From Mastigias papua (Eukaryota > Cnidaria > Scyphozoa > Rhizostomeae > Mastigiidae), in NCBI GenBank assembly GCA_964019165.1, contig OZ025267.1, forward strand, positions 11,780,889 to 11,844,888: a DNA stretch of 64,000 bases. The letters are read 5' to 3'. The position numbers and the translations under genes are program-made. This document shows, piece after piece, positions 49,701 through 63,171 of this stretch. Numbering within the stretch: position 1 is the first letter of the stretch; the number at the start of each line of letters is the position of its first letter. Below the pieces are notes generated by a model. It worked only from the letters and a program-made list of their open reading frames with translations, made no database searches and was not told the origin of the DNA.

Positions 49701-50831
49701 AACAGAGACTAAGGCTAATTTGAGTAGGAAACATTAGCTAAACTACTGGCATCGATGTAACCATAGATGTAAAAGACGTTAAGTGTATGAGATTGACGCA
49801 CTTCCACTCAATTTCACTCATACAACAGTATATGCACATATTGGCATTGCTTGTGATGGGCCTAAAATACGTATGTGTGCAAGGTCTGACAATACAGCAA
49901 TGACGACAGATCTGATGGTCATATGATATTATAAATGCTAGATTCACTGCAGGAATATGCTTAGATTATGTTTTGGAGCTATTACACACGTACTTATAGT
50001 GCTTGTAGGCCTTGCATAGTATTGTCAGTTTTGCGACATGTAAAGCACTTTAAAGCTGTATATAGTGTAAAAACAGAGACTAAGGCTAATTTGAGTAGGA
50101 AACATTAGCTAAACTACTGGCATCGATGGAACCATAGATGTAAAAGACGTTAAGTGTATGAGATTGACGCACTTCCACTCAATTTCACTCATACAACAGT
50201 ATATGCACATATTGGCATTGCTTGTGATGGGCCTAAAATACGTATGTGTGCAATGTCTGACAATACAGCAATGACGACAGATCTGATAGTCATATGATAT
50301 TATAAATGCTAGATTCACTGCAGGAATATGCTTAGATTATGTTTTGGAGCTATTACACACGTACTTATAGTGATTGTAGGCCTTGCATAGTATTGTCAGT
50401 TTTGCGACATGTAAAGCACTTTAAAGCTGTATATAGTGTAAAAACAGAGACTAAGGCTAATTTAAGTAGGAAACATTAGCTAAACTACTGGCATCGATGG
50501 AACCATAGATGTAAAAGACGTTAAGTGTATGAGATTGACGCACTTCCACTCAATTTCACTCATACAACAGTATATGCACATATTGGCATTGCTTGTGATG
50601 GGCCTAAAATACGTATGTGTGCAAGGTCTGACAATACAGCAATGACGACAGATCTGATGGTCATATGATATTATAAATGCTAGATTCACTGCAGGAATAT
50701 GCTTAGATTATGTTTTGGAGCTATTACACACGTACTTATAGTGATTGTAGGCCTTGCATAGTATTGTCAGTTTTGCGACATGTAAAGCACTTTAAAGCTG
50801 TATATAGTGTAAAAACAGAGACTAAAGCTAA
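43783..50831 (+). repeat. 19-monomer HOR, copy 1 (M119-M137)
   Basis: A 7049-bp unit. Markers in order include gattcac with agtctatg (43894), gctg/gtgtttgag with gcagggatatg and ttgccacatg (about 44470), attagataaac (44896 monomer), gagcagg (45267 and 46380), tatgttatta (about 45841), tttacagctg (about 46711), a C-D dimer at 46751-47492, gttaaatctatg, cgacatatctg with tataggaattg, a B monomer at 48606, and cacctccactcc with gctaacttgag (48977 monomer). The part 43787-50183 is repeated in copy 2. The last about 650 bp are not, and resemble M114-M116. Confidence 0.92.
48606..48976 (+). repeat. B-type monomer M132
   Basis: It begins gtttaattgg, with catcggtgtaacc, agacgtaaaag, gtttagcagatgagattcacg and cactacc. 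The preceding tail has cagacgtac, gtaatgtcag and tatagtataaaaac. Unlike the B copies at 19666-24861, its mid-section is standard (cctaaaatacg, gcaaggtctg). It has the private gcttatattatg. Confidence 0.88.
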
Positions 50832-53800
50832 TTTAAGTAGGAAACATTAGCTAAACTACTGGCATCGATGTAACCATAGATGTAAAAGACGTTTAGTGTA
50901 TGAAATTGATTCACTTCCACTCAATTTCACTCATACAACAGTATATGCACATATTGGCATTGTTTGTGATGGGCCTAAAATACGTATGTGTGCAATGTCT
51001 GACAATACAGCAATGACGACAGATCTAATGGTCATATGATATTATAAATGCTAGATTCACTGCAGGAATATGCTTAGATTATGTTTTGGAGCTATTACAC
51101 ACGTACTTATAGTGATTGTAGGCCTTGCATAGTATTGTCAGTTTTGCGACATGTAAAGCACTTTAAAGCTGTATATAGTGTAAAAACAGAGACTAAAGCT
51201 AATTTGAGTAGGAAACATTAGCTAAACTGCTGGCATCGATGTAACCATAGATGTAAAAGACGTTAAGTGTTTGAGATTGACGCACTTCCACTCAATTTCA
51301 CTCATACAACAGTATATGCACATATTGGCATTGCTTGTGATGGGCCTAAAATACGTATGTGTGCAAGGTCTGACAATACAGCAATGACGACAGATCTGAT
51401 GGTCATATGATATTATAAATGCTAGATTCACTGCAGGGATATGCTTAGATTATGTTTTGGAGCTATTACACACGTACTTATAGTGATTGTAGGCCTTGCA
51501 TAGTATTGTCAGTTTTGCCACATGTAAAGCACTTTAAAGCTGTATATAGTGTAAAAACAGAGACTAAGGCTAATTTAAGTAGGAAACATTAGCTAAACTA
51601 CTGGCATCGATGGAACCATAGATGTAAAAGACGTTAAGTGTATGAGATTGACGCACTTCCACTCAATTTCACTCATACAACAGTATATGCACATATTGGC
51701 ATTGCTTGTGATGGGCCTAAAATACGTATGTGTGCAAGGTCTGACAATACAGCAATGACGACAGATCTGATGGTCATATGATATTATAAATGCTAGATTC
51801 ACTGCAGGAATATGCTTAGATTATGTTTTGGAGCTATTACACACGTACTTATAGTGATTGTAGGCCTTGCATAGTATTGTCAGTTTTGCGACATGTAAAG
51901 CACTTTAAAGCTGTATATAGTGTAAAAACAGAGACTAAGGCTAATTTAAGTTGGAAACATTAGATAAACTACTGGCATCGATGTAACCATAGATGTAAAA
52001 GACGTTAAGTGTATGAGATTGACGCACTTCCACTCAATTTCACTCATACAACAGTATATGCACATATTGGCATTGCTTGTGATGGGCCTAAAATACGTAT
52101 GTGTGCAAGGTCTGACAATACAGCAATGACGACAGATCTGATGGTCATATGATATTATAAATGCTAGATTCACTGCAAGAATATGCTTAGATTATGTTTT
52201 GGAGCTATTACACACGTACTTATAGTGATTGTAGGCCTTGCATAGTATTGTCAGTTTTGCGACATGTAAAGCACTTTAAAGCTGTATATAGTGTAAAAAC
52301 AGAGACTAAGGCTAATTTGAGCAGGAAACATTAGCTAAACTACTGGCATCGATGTAACCATAGATGTAAAAGACGTTTAGTGTATGAAATTGACGCACTT
52401 CCACTCAATTTCACTCATACAACAGTATATGCACATATTGGCATTGCTTGTGATGGGCCTAAAATACGTATGTGTGCAAGGTCTGACAATACAGCAATGA
52501 CGACAGATCTGATGGTCATATGATATTATAAATGCTAGATTCACTGCAGGAATATGCTTAGATTATGTTTTGGAGCTATTACACACGTACTTATAGTGAT
52601 TGTAGGCCTTGCATAGTATTGTCAGTTTTGCGACATGTAAAGCACTTTAAAGCTGTATATAGTGTAAAAACAGAGACTAAGGCTAATTTAAGTAGGAAAC
52701 ATTAGCTAAACTACTGGCATCGATGTAACCATAGATGTAAAAGACGTTAAGTGTATGAGATTGACGCACTTCCACTCAATTTCACTCATACAACAGTATA
52801 TGCACATATTGGCATTGCTTGTGATGGGCCTAAAATACGTATGTGTGCAAGGTCTGACAATACAGCAATGACGACAGATCTGATGGTCATATGTTATTAT
52901 AAATGCTAGATTCACTGCAGGAATATGCTTAGATTATGTTTTGGAGCTATTACACACGTACTTATAGTGATTGTAGGCCTTGCATAGTATTGTCAGTTTT
53001 GCGACATGTAAAGCACTTTAAAGCTGTATATAGTGTAAAAACAGAGACTAAGGCTAATTTAAGTAGGAAACATTAGCTAAACTACTGGCATCGATGTAAC
53101 CATAGATGTAAAAGACGTTAAGTGTATGAGATTGACGCACTTCCACTCAATTTCACTCATACAACAGTATATGCACATATTGGCATTGCTTGTGATGGGC
53201 CTAAAATACGTATGTGTGCAAGGTCTGACAATACAGCAATGACGACAGATCTGATGGTCATATGATATTATAAATGCTAGATTCACTGCAAGAATATGCT
53301 TAGATTATGTTTTGGAGCTATTACACACGTACTTATAGTGATTGTAGGCCTTGCATAGTATTGTCAGTTTTGCGACATGTAAAGCACTTTAAAGCTGTAT
53401 ATAGTGTAAAAACAGAGACTAAGGCTAATTTGAGTAGGAAACATTAGCTAAACTACTGGCATCGATGTAACCATAGATGTAAAAGACGTTTAGTGTATGA
53501 AATTGACGCACTTCCACTCAATTTCACTCATACAACAGTATATGCACATATTGGCATTGTTTGTGATAGGCCTAAAATACGTATGTGTGCAATGTCTGAC
53601 AATACAGCAATGACGACAGATCTAATGGTCATATGATATTATAAATGCTAGATTCACTGCAGGAATATGCTTAGATTATGTTTTGGAGCTATTACACACG
53701 TACTTATAGTGATTGTAGGCCTTGCATAGTATTGTCAGTTTTGCGACATGTAAAGCACTTTACAGCTGTATATAGTGTAAAAACAGAGACTAAGGCTAAT

Positions 53801-56800
53801 TTGAGTAGGAAACATTAGCTAAACTACTGGCATCGATGTAACCATAGATGTAAAAGACGTTTAGTGTATGAAATTGACGCACTTCCACTCAATTTCACTC
53901 ATACAACAGTATATGCACATATTGGCATTGTTTGTGATAGGCCTAAAATACGTATGTGTGCAATGTCTGACAATACAGCAATGACGACAGATCTAATGGT
54001 CATATGATATTATAAATGCTAGATTCACTGCAGGAATATGCTTAGATTATGTTTTGGAGCTATTACACACGTACTTATAGTGATTGTAGGCCTTGCATGG
54101 TATTGTCTGTTTTGCGACATGTAAAGCACTTTAAAGCTGTAAGTAGTGTAAAAACGTAGACTAAGGCTAATTTGAGTAGGAAACATTAGCTAAACTACTG
54201 GCATCGATGTAACCATAGATGTAAAAGACGTCAAGTGTATGAGATTGACGCACTTCCACTCAATTTTACTCATACAACAGTATATGCACATATTAGCATT
54301 GCTTGTGATGGGCCTAAAATACGTATGTGTGCAAGGTCTGACAATACAGCAATGACGACAGATCTGATGGTCATATGATATTATAAATGCTAGATTCACT
54401 GCAGGAATATGCTTAGATTATGTTTTGGAGCTATTACAGACGTACTTATAGTGCTTGTAGGCCTTGCATAGTATTGTCAGTTTTGCGACATGTAAAGCAC
54501 TTTAAAGCTGTATATAGTGTAAAAACAGAGACTAAGGCTAATTTGAGTAGGAAACATTAGCTAAACTACTGGCATCGATGTAACCATAGATGTAAAAGAC
54601 GTTAAATCTATGAGATTGACGCATTTCCACTCAATTTCACTCATACAACAGTATATGCACATATTGGCATTGCTTGTGATGGGCCTAAAATACGTATGTG
54701 TGCAAGGTCTGACAATACAGCAATGACGACAGATCTGATGGTCATATGATATTATAAATGCTAGATTCACTGCAGGAATATGCTTAGATTATGTTTTGGA
54801 GCTATTACACACGTACTTATAGTGCTTGTAGGCCTTGCATAGTATTGTCAGTTTTGCGACATGTAAAGCACTTTAAAGCTGTATATAGTGTAAAAACAGA
54901 GACTAAGGCTAATTTGAGTAGGAAACATTAGCTAAACTACTGGCATCGATGGAACCATAGATGTAAAAGACGTTAAGTGTATGAGATTGACGCACTTCCA
55001 CTCAATTTCACTCATACAACAGTATATGCACATATTGGCATTGCTTGTGATGGGCCTAAAATACGTATGTGTGCAAGGTCTGACAATACAGCAATGACGA
55101 CATATCTGATGGTCATATGATATTATAAATGCTAGATTCACTGCAGGAATATGCTTAGATTATGTTTTGGAGCTATTACACACGTACTTATAGGAATTGT
55201 AGGCCGTGCATAGTAATGTCAGTTTTGCGACATGTAAAGCACTTTAAAGCTGTATATAGTGTAAAAACAGAGACTAAGGCTAATTTAAGTAGGAAACATT
55301 AGCTAAACTACTGGCATCGATGTAACCATAGATGTAAAAGACGTTAAGTGTATGAGATTGACGCACTTCCACTCAATTTCACTCATACAACAGTATATGC
55401 ACATATTGGCATTGCTTGTGATGGGCCTAAAATACGTATGTGTGCAAGGTCTGACAATACAGCAATGACGACAGATCTGATGGTCATATGATATTATAAA
55501 TGCTAGATTCACTGCAGGAATATGCTTAGATTATGTTTTGGAGCTATTACAGACGTACTTATAGTGATTGTAGGCCTTGCATAGTAATGTCAGTTTTGCG
55601 ACATGTAAAGCACTTTAAAGCTGTATATAGTATAAAAACAGAGACTAAGGCTAAGTTTAATTGGAAACATTAGCTAAACTACTGGCATCGGTGTAACCAT
55701 AGACGTAAAAGACGTTTAGCAGATGAGATTCACGCACTACCACTCAATTTTACTCATACAACAGTATATGCACATATTGGCATTGCTTGTGATGGGCCTA
55801 AAATACGTATGTGTGCAAGGTCTGACAATACAGCAATGACGACAGATCTGATGGTCATATGATATTATAAATGCTAGATTCACTGCAGGAATATGCTTAT
55901 ATTATGTTTTGGAGCTATTACACACGTACTTATAGTGATTGTAGGCCTTGCATAGTATTGTCAGTTTTGCGACATGTAAAGCACTTTAAAGCTGTATATA
56001 GTGTAAACACAAAGACTAAGGCTAACTTGAGTAGGAAACATTAGCTAAACTGCTGGCATCGATGTAACCATAGATGTAAAAGACGTTAAGTGTATGAGAT
56101 TGACGCACCTCCACTCCATTTCACTCATATAACAGTATATGCACATATTGGCATTGCTTGTGATGGGCCTAAAATACGTATGTGTGCAAGGTCTGACAAT
56201 ACAGCAATGACGACAGATCTGATGGTCATATGATATTATAAATGCTAGATTCACTGCAGGAATATGCTTAGATTATCTTTTGGAGCTATTACACACGTAC
56301 TTATAGTGATTGTAGGCCTTGCATAGTATTGTCAGTTTTGCGACATGTAAAGCACTTTAAAGCTGTACATAGTGTAAAAACAGAGACTAAGGCTAATTTA
56401 AGTAGGAAACATTAGCTAAACTACTGGCATCGATGTAACCATAGATGTAAAAGACGTTAAGTGTATGAGATTGACGCACTTCCACTCAATTTCACTCATA
56501 CAACAGTATATGCACATATTGGCATTGCTTGTGATGGGCCTAAAATACGTATGTGTGCAAGGTCTGACAATACAGCAATGACGACAGATCTGATGGTCAT
56601 ATGATATTATAAATGCTAGATTCACTGCAAGAATATGCTTAGATTATGTTTTGGAGCTATTACACACGTACTTATAGTGATTGTAGGCCTTGCATAGTAT
56701 TGTCAGTTTTGCGACATGTAAAGCACTTTAAAGCTGTATATAGTGTAAAAACAGAGACTAAGGCTAATTTGAGTAGGAAACATTAGCTAAACTACTGGCA

Positions 56801-57234
56801 TCGATGTAACCATAGATGTAAAAGACGTTAAGTGTATGAGATTGACGCACTTCCACTCAATTTCACTCATACAACAGTATATGCACATATTGGCATTGCT
56901 TGTGATGGGCCTAAAATACGTATGTGTGCAAGGTCTGACAATACAGCAATGACGACAGATCTGATGGTCATATGATATTATAAATGCTAGATTCACTGCA
57001 GGAATATGCTTAGATTATGTTTTGGAGCTATTACACACGTACTTATAGTGCTTGTAGGCCTTGCATAGTATTGTCAGTTTTGCGACATGTAAAGCACTTT
57101 AAAGCTGTATATAGTGTAAAAACAGAGACTAAGGCTAATTTGAGTAGGAAACATTAGCTAAACTACTGGCATCGATGGAACCATAGATGTAAAAGACGTT
57201 AAGTGTATGAGATTGACGCACTTCCACTCAATGT
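50832..57234 (+). repeat. 19-monomer HOR, copy 2 (M138 to mid-M155)
   Basis: It matches copy 1 at an offset of 7049 bp from 50836 to 57232 (6397 bp). By eye I found four differences: 43894/50943 (c/t), 45687/52736 (a/t), 46386/53435 (c/t) and 49102/56151 (a/g). This corresponds to roughly 99.9% identity. The match ends inside M155 at caatgtcac (57233). Confidence 0.92.
55655..56025 (+). repeat. B-type monomer M151
   Basis: The counterpart of M132 in the second 19-monomer copy, with the same gattcacg, cactacc and gcttatattatg variants. Confidence 0.88.
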
Positions 57235-57235
57235 C

Positions 57236-60203
57236 ACTCATACAACAGTATATGCACATATTGGCATTGCTTGTGATGGGCCTAAAATACGTATGTGTGC
57301 AATGTCTGACAATACAGCAATGACGACATATCTGATGGTCATATGATATTATAAATGCTAGATTGACTGCAGGAATATGCTTAGATTATGTTTTGGAGCT
57401 ATTACACACGTACTTATAGGGATTGTAGGCATTCCATAGTATTGTCAATTTTGCGACATGTAAAGCACTTTAAAACTGTATATAGTGTAAAAACAGAGAC
57501 TAAGGCTAATTTGAGTAGGAAACATTAGCTAAACTACTGGCATCGATGTAACCATAGATGTAAAAGACGTTAAATCTATGAGGTTGACGAATTTCCGCTC
57601 AATTTCACTCATACAACAGTATATGCACATATTGGCATTGCTTGTGATGGGCCTAAAATACGTAAGTGTGCAAGGTCTGACAATACAGCAATGACGACAG
57701 ATCTGATGGTCATATGATATTATAAATGCTAGATTCACTGCAGGAATATGCTTAGATTATGTTTTGGAGCTATTACAGACGTACTTATAGTGATTGTAGG
57801 CCTTGCATAGTAATGTCAGTTTTGCGACATGTAAAGCACTTTAAAGCTGTATATAGTATAAAAACAGAGACTAAGGCTAAGTATAATTGGAAACATTAGC
57901 TAAACTACTGGCATCGGTGTAACCATAGACGTAAAAGACGTTTAGCAGATGAGATTGACGCACTACCACTCAATTTTACTCATACAACAGTATATGCACA
58001 TATTCGCATTGCTTGTGATGGGCCTAAAATACGTATGTGTGCAATGTCTGACAATACAGCAATGACGACAGATCTAATGGTCATATGATATTATAAATGC
58101 TAGATTCACTGCAGGAATATGCTTAGATTATGTTTTGGAGCTATTACACACGTACTTATAGGGATTGTAGGCCGTGCATAGTAATGTCAGTTTTGCGACA
58201 TGTAAAGCACTTTAAAGCTGTATATAGTGTAAAAACAGAGACTAAGGCTAATTTGAGTAGGAAACATTAGCAAAACTACTGGCATCGATGTAACCATAGA
58301 TGTAAAAGACGTTAGATCTATGAGATTGACGCACTTTCACTCAATGTCACTCATACAACAGTATATGCACATATTGGCATTGCTTCTGATGGGCCTAAAA
58401 TACGTATGTGTGCAAGGTCTGACAATACAGCAATGACGACAGATCTGATGGTCATATGATATTATAAATGCTAGATTCACTGCAGGAATATGCTTAGATT
58501 ATGTTTTGGAGCTATTACAGACGTACTTATAGTGATTGTAGGCCTTGCATAGTAATGTCAGTTTTGCGACATGTAAAGCACTTTAAAGCTGCATATAGTA
58601 TAAAAACAGAGACTAAGGCTAAGTTTAATTGGAAACATTAGCTAAACTACTGGCATCGGTGTAACCATAGACGTAAAAGACGTTTAGCAGATGAGATTGA
58701 CGCACTACCACTCAATTTTACTCATACAACAGTATATGCACATATTGGCATTGCTTGTGATGGGCCTAAAATACGTATGTGTGCAATGTCTGACAATACA
58801 GCAATGACGACAGATCTAATGGTCTTATGATATTATAAATGCTAGATTCACTGCAGGAATATGCTTAGATTATGTTTTGGAGCTATTACACACGTACTTA
58901 TAGGGATTGTAGGCCGTGCATAGTAATGTCAGTTTTGCGACATGTAAAGCACTTTAAAGCTGTATATAGTGTAAAAACAGAGACTAAGGCTAATTTGAGT
59001 AGGAAACATTAGCTAAACTACTGGCATCGATGTAACCATAGATGTAAAAGACGTTAAGTGTATGAGATTGACGCACTTTCACTCAATGTCACTCATACAA
59101 CAGTATATGCACATATTGGCATTGCTTGTGATGGGCCTAAAATACGTATGTGTGCAATGTCTGACAATACAGCAATGACGACAGATCTGATGGTCATATG
59201 ATATTATAAATGCTAGATTCACTGCAGGAATATGCTTAGATTATGTTTTGGAGCTATTAAACACGTACTTATAATGATTGTAGGCATTCCATAGTAGTGT
59301 CAATTTTGCGACATGTAAAGCACTTTAAAACTGTATATAGTGTAAAAACAGAGACTAAGGCTAATTTGAGTAGGACACATTAGCTAAACTACTGGCATCG
59401 ATGTAACCATAGATGTAAAAGACGTTAAGTGTATGAGATTGACGCACTTCCATTCAATGTCACTCATACAACAGTATATGCACATATTGGCATTGCTTGT
59501 GATGGGCCTAAAATACGTATGTGTGCAAGGTCTGACAATACAGCAATGACGACAGATCTGATGGTCATATGTTATTATAAATGCTAGATTCACTGCAGAA
59601 ATATGCTTAGATTATGTTTTGGAGCTATTACACACGTACTTATAGTGATTGTAGGCGTTGCATAGTAATGTCAGTTTTGCGACATGTAAAGCACTTTAAA
59701 GCTGTATATAGTATAAAAACAGAGACTAAGGCTAAGTTTAATTGGAAACATTAGCTAAACTACTGGCATCGGTGTAACCATAGACGTAAAAGACGTTTAG
59801 CAGATGAGATTGAGGCACTTCCACTCAATTTTACTCATACAACAGTATATGCACATCTTGGCATTGCTTGTGATGGGCCTAAAATACGTATGTGTGCAAG
59901 GTCTGACAATACAGCAATGACGACAGATCTGATGGTCATATGATATTATAAATGCTAGATTCACTGCAGGAATATGCTTAGATTATGTTTTGGAGCTATT
60001 ACACACGTACTTATAGTGCTTGTAGGCCTTGCATAGTATTGTCAGTTTTGCGACATGTAAAGCACTTTAAAGCTGTATGCAGTGTAAAAACAGAGACTAA
60101 GGCTAATTTGAGTAGGAACCATTAGCTAAACTACTGGCATCGATGTAACCATAGATGTAAAAGACGTTAATTGTATGAGATTGACGCACTTCCACTCAAT
60201 TTT
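57236..60203 (+). repeat. Eight-monomer HOR, copy 1 (2968 bp)
   Basis: It starts inside M155 and runs into M163. The contents in order are M155 tail (gacatatctg, agattgactgc, ggcattccatag), M156 (gttaaatctatgagg, gacgaatttccgc), B monomer M157 (57881), M158 (attagcaaaac, gttagatctatg, caatgtcac, gcttctgatgg), B monomer M159 (58623), M160 (ctttcactcaatgtc, attaaacacg, ataatgattg), M161 (ggacacatt, ccattcaatgtc, tatgttatta, gcagaaatatg), B monomer M162 (59736, gattgaggcac, cacatcttgg), M163 head. Identity with copy 2 runs 57236-60252 against 60204-63220. One difference was seen, aagtataattgg near 57883 against aagtttaattgg. Confidence 0.92.
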
Positions 60204-60477
60204 ACTCATACAACAGTATATGCACATATTGGCATTGCTTGTGATGGGCCTAAAATACGTATGTGTGCAATGTCTGACAATACAGCAATGACGACATATC
60301 TGATGGTCATATGATATTATAAATGCTAGATTGACTGCAGGAATATGCTTAGATTATGTTTTGGAGCTATTACACACGTACTTATAGGGATTGTAGGCAT
60401 TCCATAGTATTGTCAATTTTGCGACATGTAAAGCACTTTAAAACTGTATATAGTGTAAAAACAGAGACTAAGGCTAA
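60107..60477 (+). repeat. Chimeric junction monomer M163
   Basis: The first half (ggaaccatt, gttaattgtatg, caatttta) matches M171 at 63075. The second half (gcaatgtctg, gacatatctg, agattgactgc, ggcattccatag) matches M155. The M155 match begins at 60204 and the M171 match ends at 60252, so the exchange occurred within those 49 bases. Confidence 0.85.
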
Positions 60478-63171
60478 TTTGAGTAGGAAACATTAGCTAA
60501 ACTACTGGCATCGATGTAACCATAGATGTAAAAGACGTTAAATCTATGAGGTTGACGAATTTCCGCTCAATTTCACTCATACAACAGTATATGCACATAT
60601 TGGCATTGCTTGTGATGGGCCTAAAATACGTAAGTGTGCAAGGTCTGACAATACAGCAATGACGACAGATCTGATGGTCATATGATATTATAAATGCTAG
60701 ATTCACTGCAGGAATATGCTTAGATTATGTTTTGGAGCTATTACAGACGTACTTATAGTGATTGTAGGCCTTGCATAGTAATGTCAGTTTTGCGACATGT
60801 AAAGCACTTTAAAGCTGTATATAGTATAAAAACAGAGACTAAGGCTAAGTTTAATTGGAAACATTAGCTAAACTACTGGCATCGGTGTAACCATAGACGT
60901 AAAAGACGTTTAGCAGATGAGATTGACGCACTACCACTCAATTTTACTCATACAACAGTATATGCACATATTCGCATTGCTTGTGATGGGCCTAAAATAC
61001 GTATGTGTGCAATGTCTGACAATACAGCAATGACGACAGATCTAATGGTCATATGATATTATAAATGCTAGATTCACTGCAGGAATATGCTTAGATTATG
61101 TTTTGGAGCTATTACACACGTACTTATAGGGATTGTAGGCCGTGCATAGTAATGTCAGTTTTGCGACATGTAAAGCACTTTAAAGCTGTATATAGTGTAA
61201 AAACAGAGACTAAGGCTAATTTGAGTAGGAAACATTAGCAAAACTACTGGCATCGATGTAACCATAGATGTAAAAGACGTTAGATCTATGAGATTGACGC
61301 ACTTTCACTCAATGTCACTCATACAACAGTATATGCACATATTGGCATTGCTTCTGATGGGCCTAAAATACGTATGTGTGCAAGGTCTGACAATACAGCA
61401 ATGACGACAGATCTGATGGTCATATGATATTATAAATGCTAGATTCACTGCAGGAATATGCTTAGATTATGTTTTGGAGCTATTACAGACGTACTTATAG
61501 TGATTGTAGGCCTTGCATAGTAATGTCAGTTTTGCGACATGTAAAGCACTTTAAAGCTGCATATAGTATAAAAACAGAGACTAAGGCTAAGTTTAATTGG
61601 AAACATTAGCTAAACTACTGGCATCGGTGTAACCATAGACGTAAAAGACGTTTAGCAGATGAGATTGACGCACTACCACTCAATTTTACTCATACAACAG
61701 TATATGCACATATTGGCATTGCTTGTGATGGGCCTAAAATACGTATGTGTGCAATGTCTGACAATACAGCAATGACGACAGATCTAATGGTCTTATGATA
61801 TTATAAATGCTAGATTCACTGCAGGAATATGCTTAGATTATGTTTTGGAGCTATTACACACGTACTTATAGGGATTGTAGGCCGTGCATAGTAATGTCAG
61901 TTTTGCGACATGTAAAGCACTTTAAAGCTGTATATAGTGTAAAAACAGAGACTAAGGCTAATTTGAGTAGGAAACATTAGCTAAACTACTGGCATCGATG
62001 TAACCATAGATGTAAAAGACGTTAAGTGTATGAGATTGACGCACTTTCACTCAATGTCACTCATACAACAGTATATGCACATATTGGCATTGCTTGTGAT
62101 GGGCCTAAAATACGTATGTGTGCAATGTCTGACAATACAGCAATGACGACAGATCTGATGGTCATATGATATTATAAATGCTAGATTCACTGCAGGAATA
62201 TGCTTAGATTATGTTTTGGAGCTATTAAACACGTACTTATAATGATTGTAGGCATTCCATAGTAGTGTCAATTTTGCGACATGTAAAGCACTTTAAAACT
62301 GTATATAGTGTAAAAACAGAGACTAAGGCTAATTTGAGTAGGACACATTAGCTAAACTACTGGCATCGATGTAACCATAGATGTAAAAGACGTTAAGTGT
62401 ATGAGATTGACGCACTTCCATTCAATGTCACTCATACAACAGTATATGCACATATTGGCATTGCTTGTGATGGGCCTAAAATACGTATGTGTGCAAGGTC
62501 TGACAATACAGCAATGACGACAGATCTGATGGTCATATGTTATTATAAATGCTAGATTCACTGCAGAAATATGCTTAGATTATGTTTTGGAGCTATTACA
62601 CACGTACTTATAGTGATTGTAGGCGTTGCATAGTAATGTCAGTTTTGCGACATGTAAAGCACTTTAAAGCTGTATATAGTATAAAAACAGAGACTAAGGC
62701 TAAGTTTAATTGGAAACATTAGCTAAACTACTGGCATCGGTGTAACCATAGACGTAAAAGACGTTTAGCAGATGAGATTGAGGCACTTCCACTCAATTTT
62801 ACTCATACAACAGTATATGCACATCTTGGCATTGCTTGTGATGGGCCTAAAATACGTATGTGTGCAAGGTCTGACAATACAGCAATGACGACAGATCTGA
62901 TGGTCATATGATATTATAAATGCTAGATTCACTGCAGGAATATGCTTAGATTATGTTTTGGAGCTATTACACACGTACTTATAGTGCTTGTAGGCCTTGC
63001 ATAGTATTGTCAGTTTTGCGACATGTAAAGCACTTTAAAGCTGTATGCAGTGTAAAAACAGAGACTAAGGCTAATTTGAGTAGGAACCATTAGCTAAACT
63101 ACTGGCATCGATGTAACCATAGATGTAAAAGACGTTAATTGTATGAGATTGACGCACTTCCACTCAATTTT
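60204..63171 (+). repeat. Eight-monomer HOR, copy 2 (2968 bp)
   Basis: It repeats 57236-60203 at an offset of 2968 bp with the same private variants: gacgaatttccgc, attagcaaaac, gcttctgatgg, ataatgattg, ggacacatt and cacatcttgg. It includes B monomers at 60849, 61591 and 62704. The match runs on to 63220 and stops at 63221, where gggcctacaaaacg begins. Confidence 0.92.
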
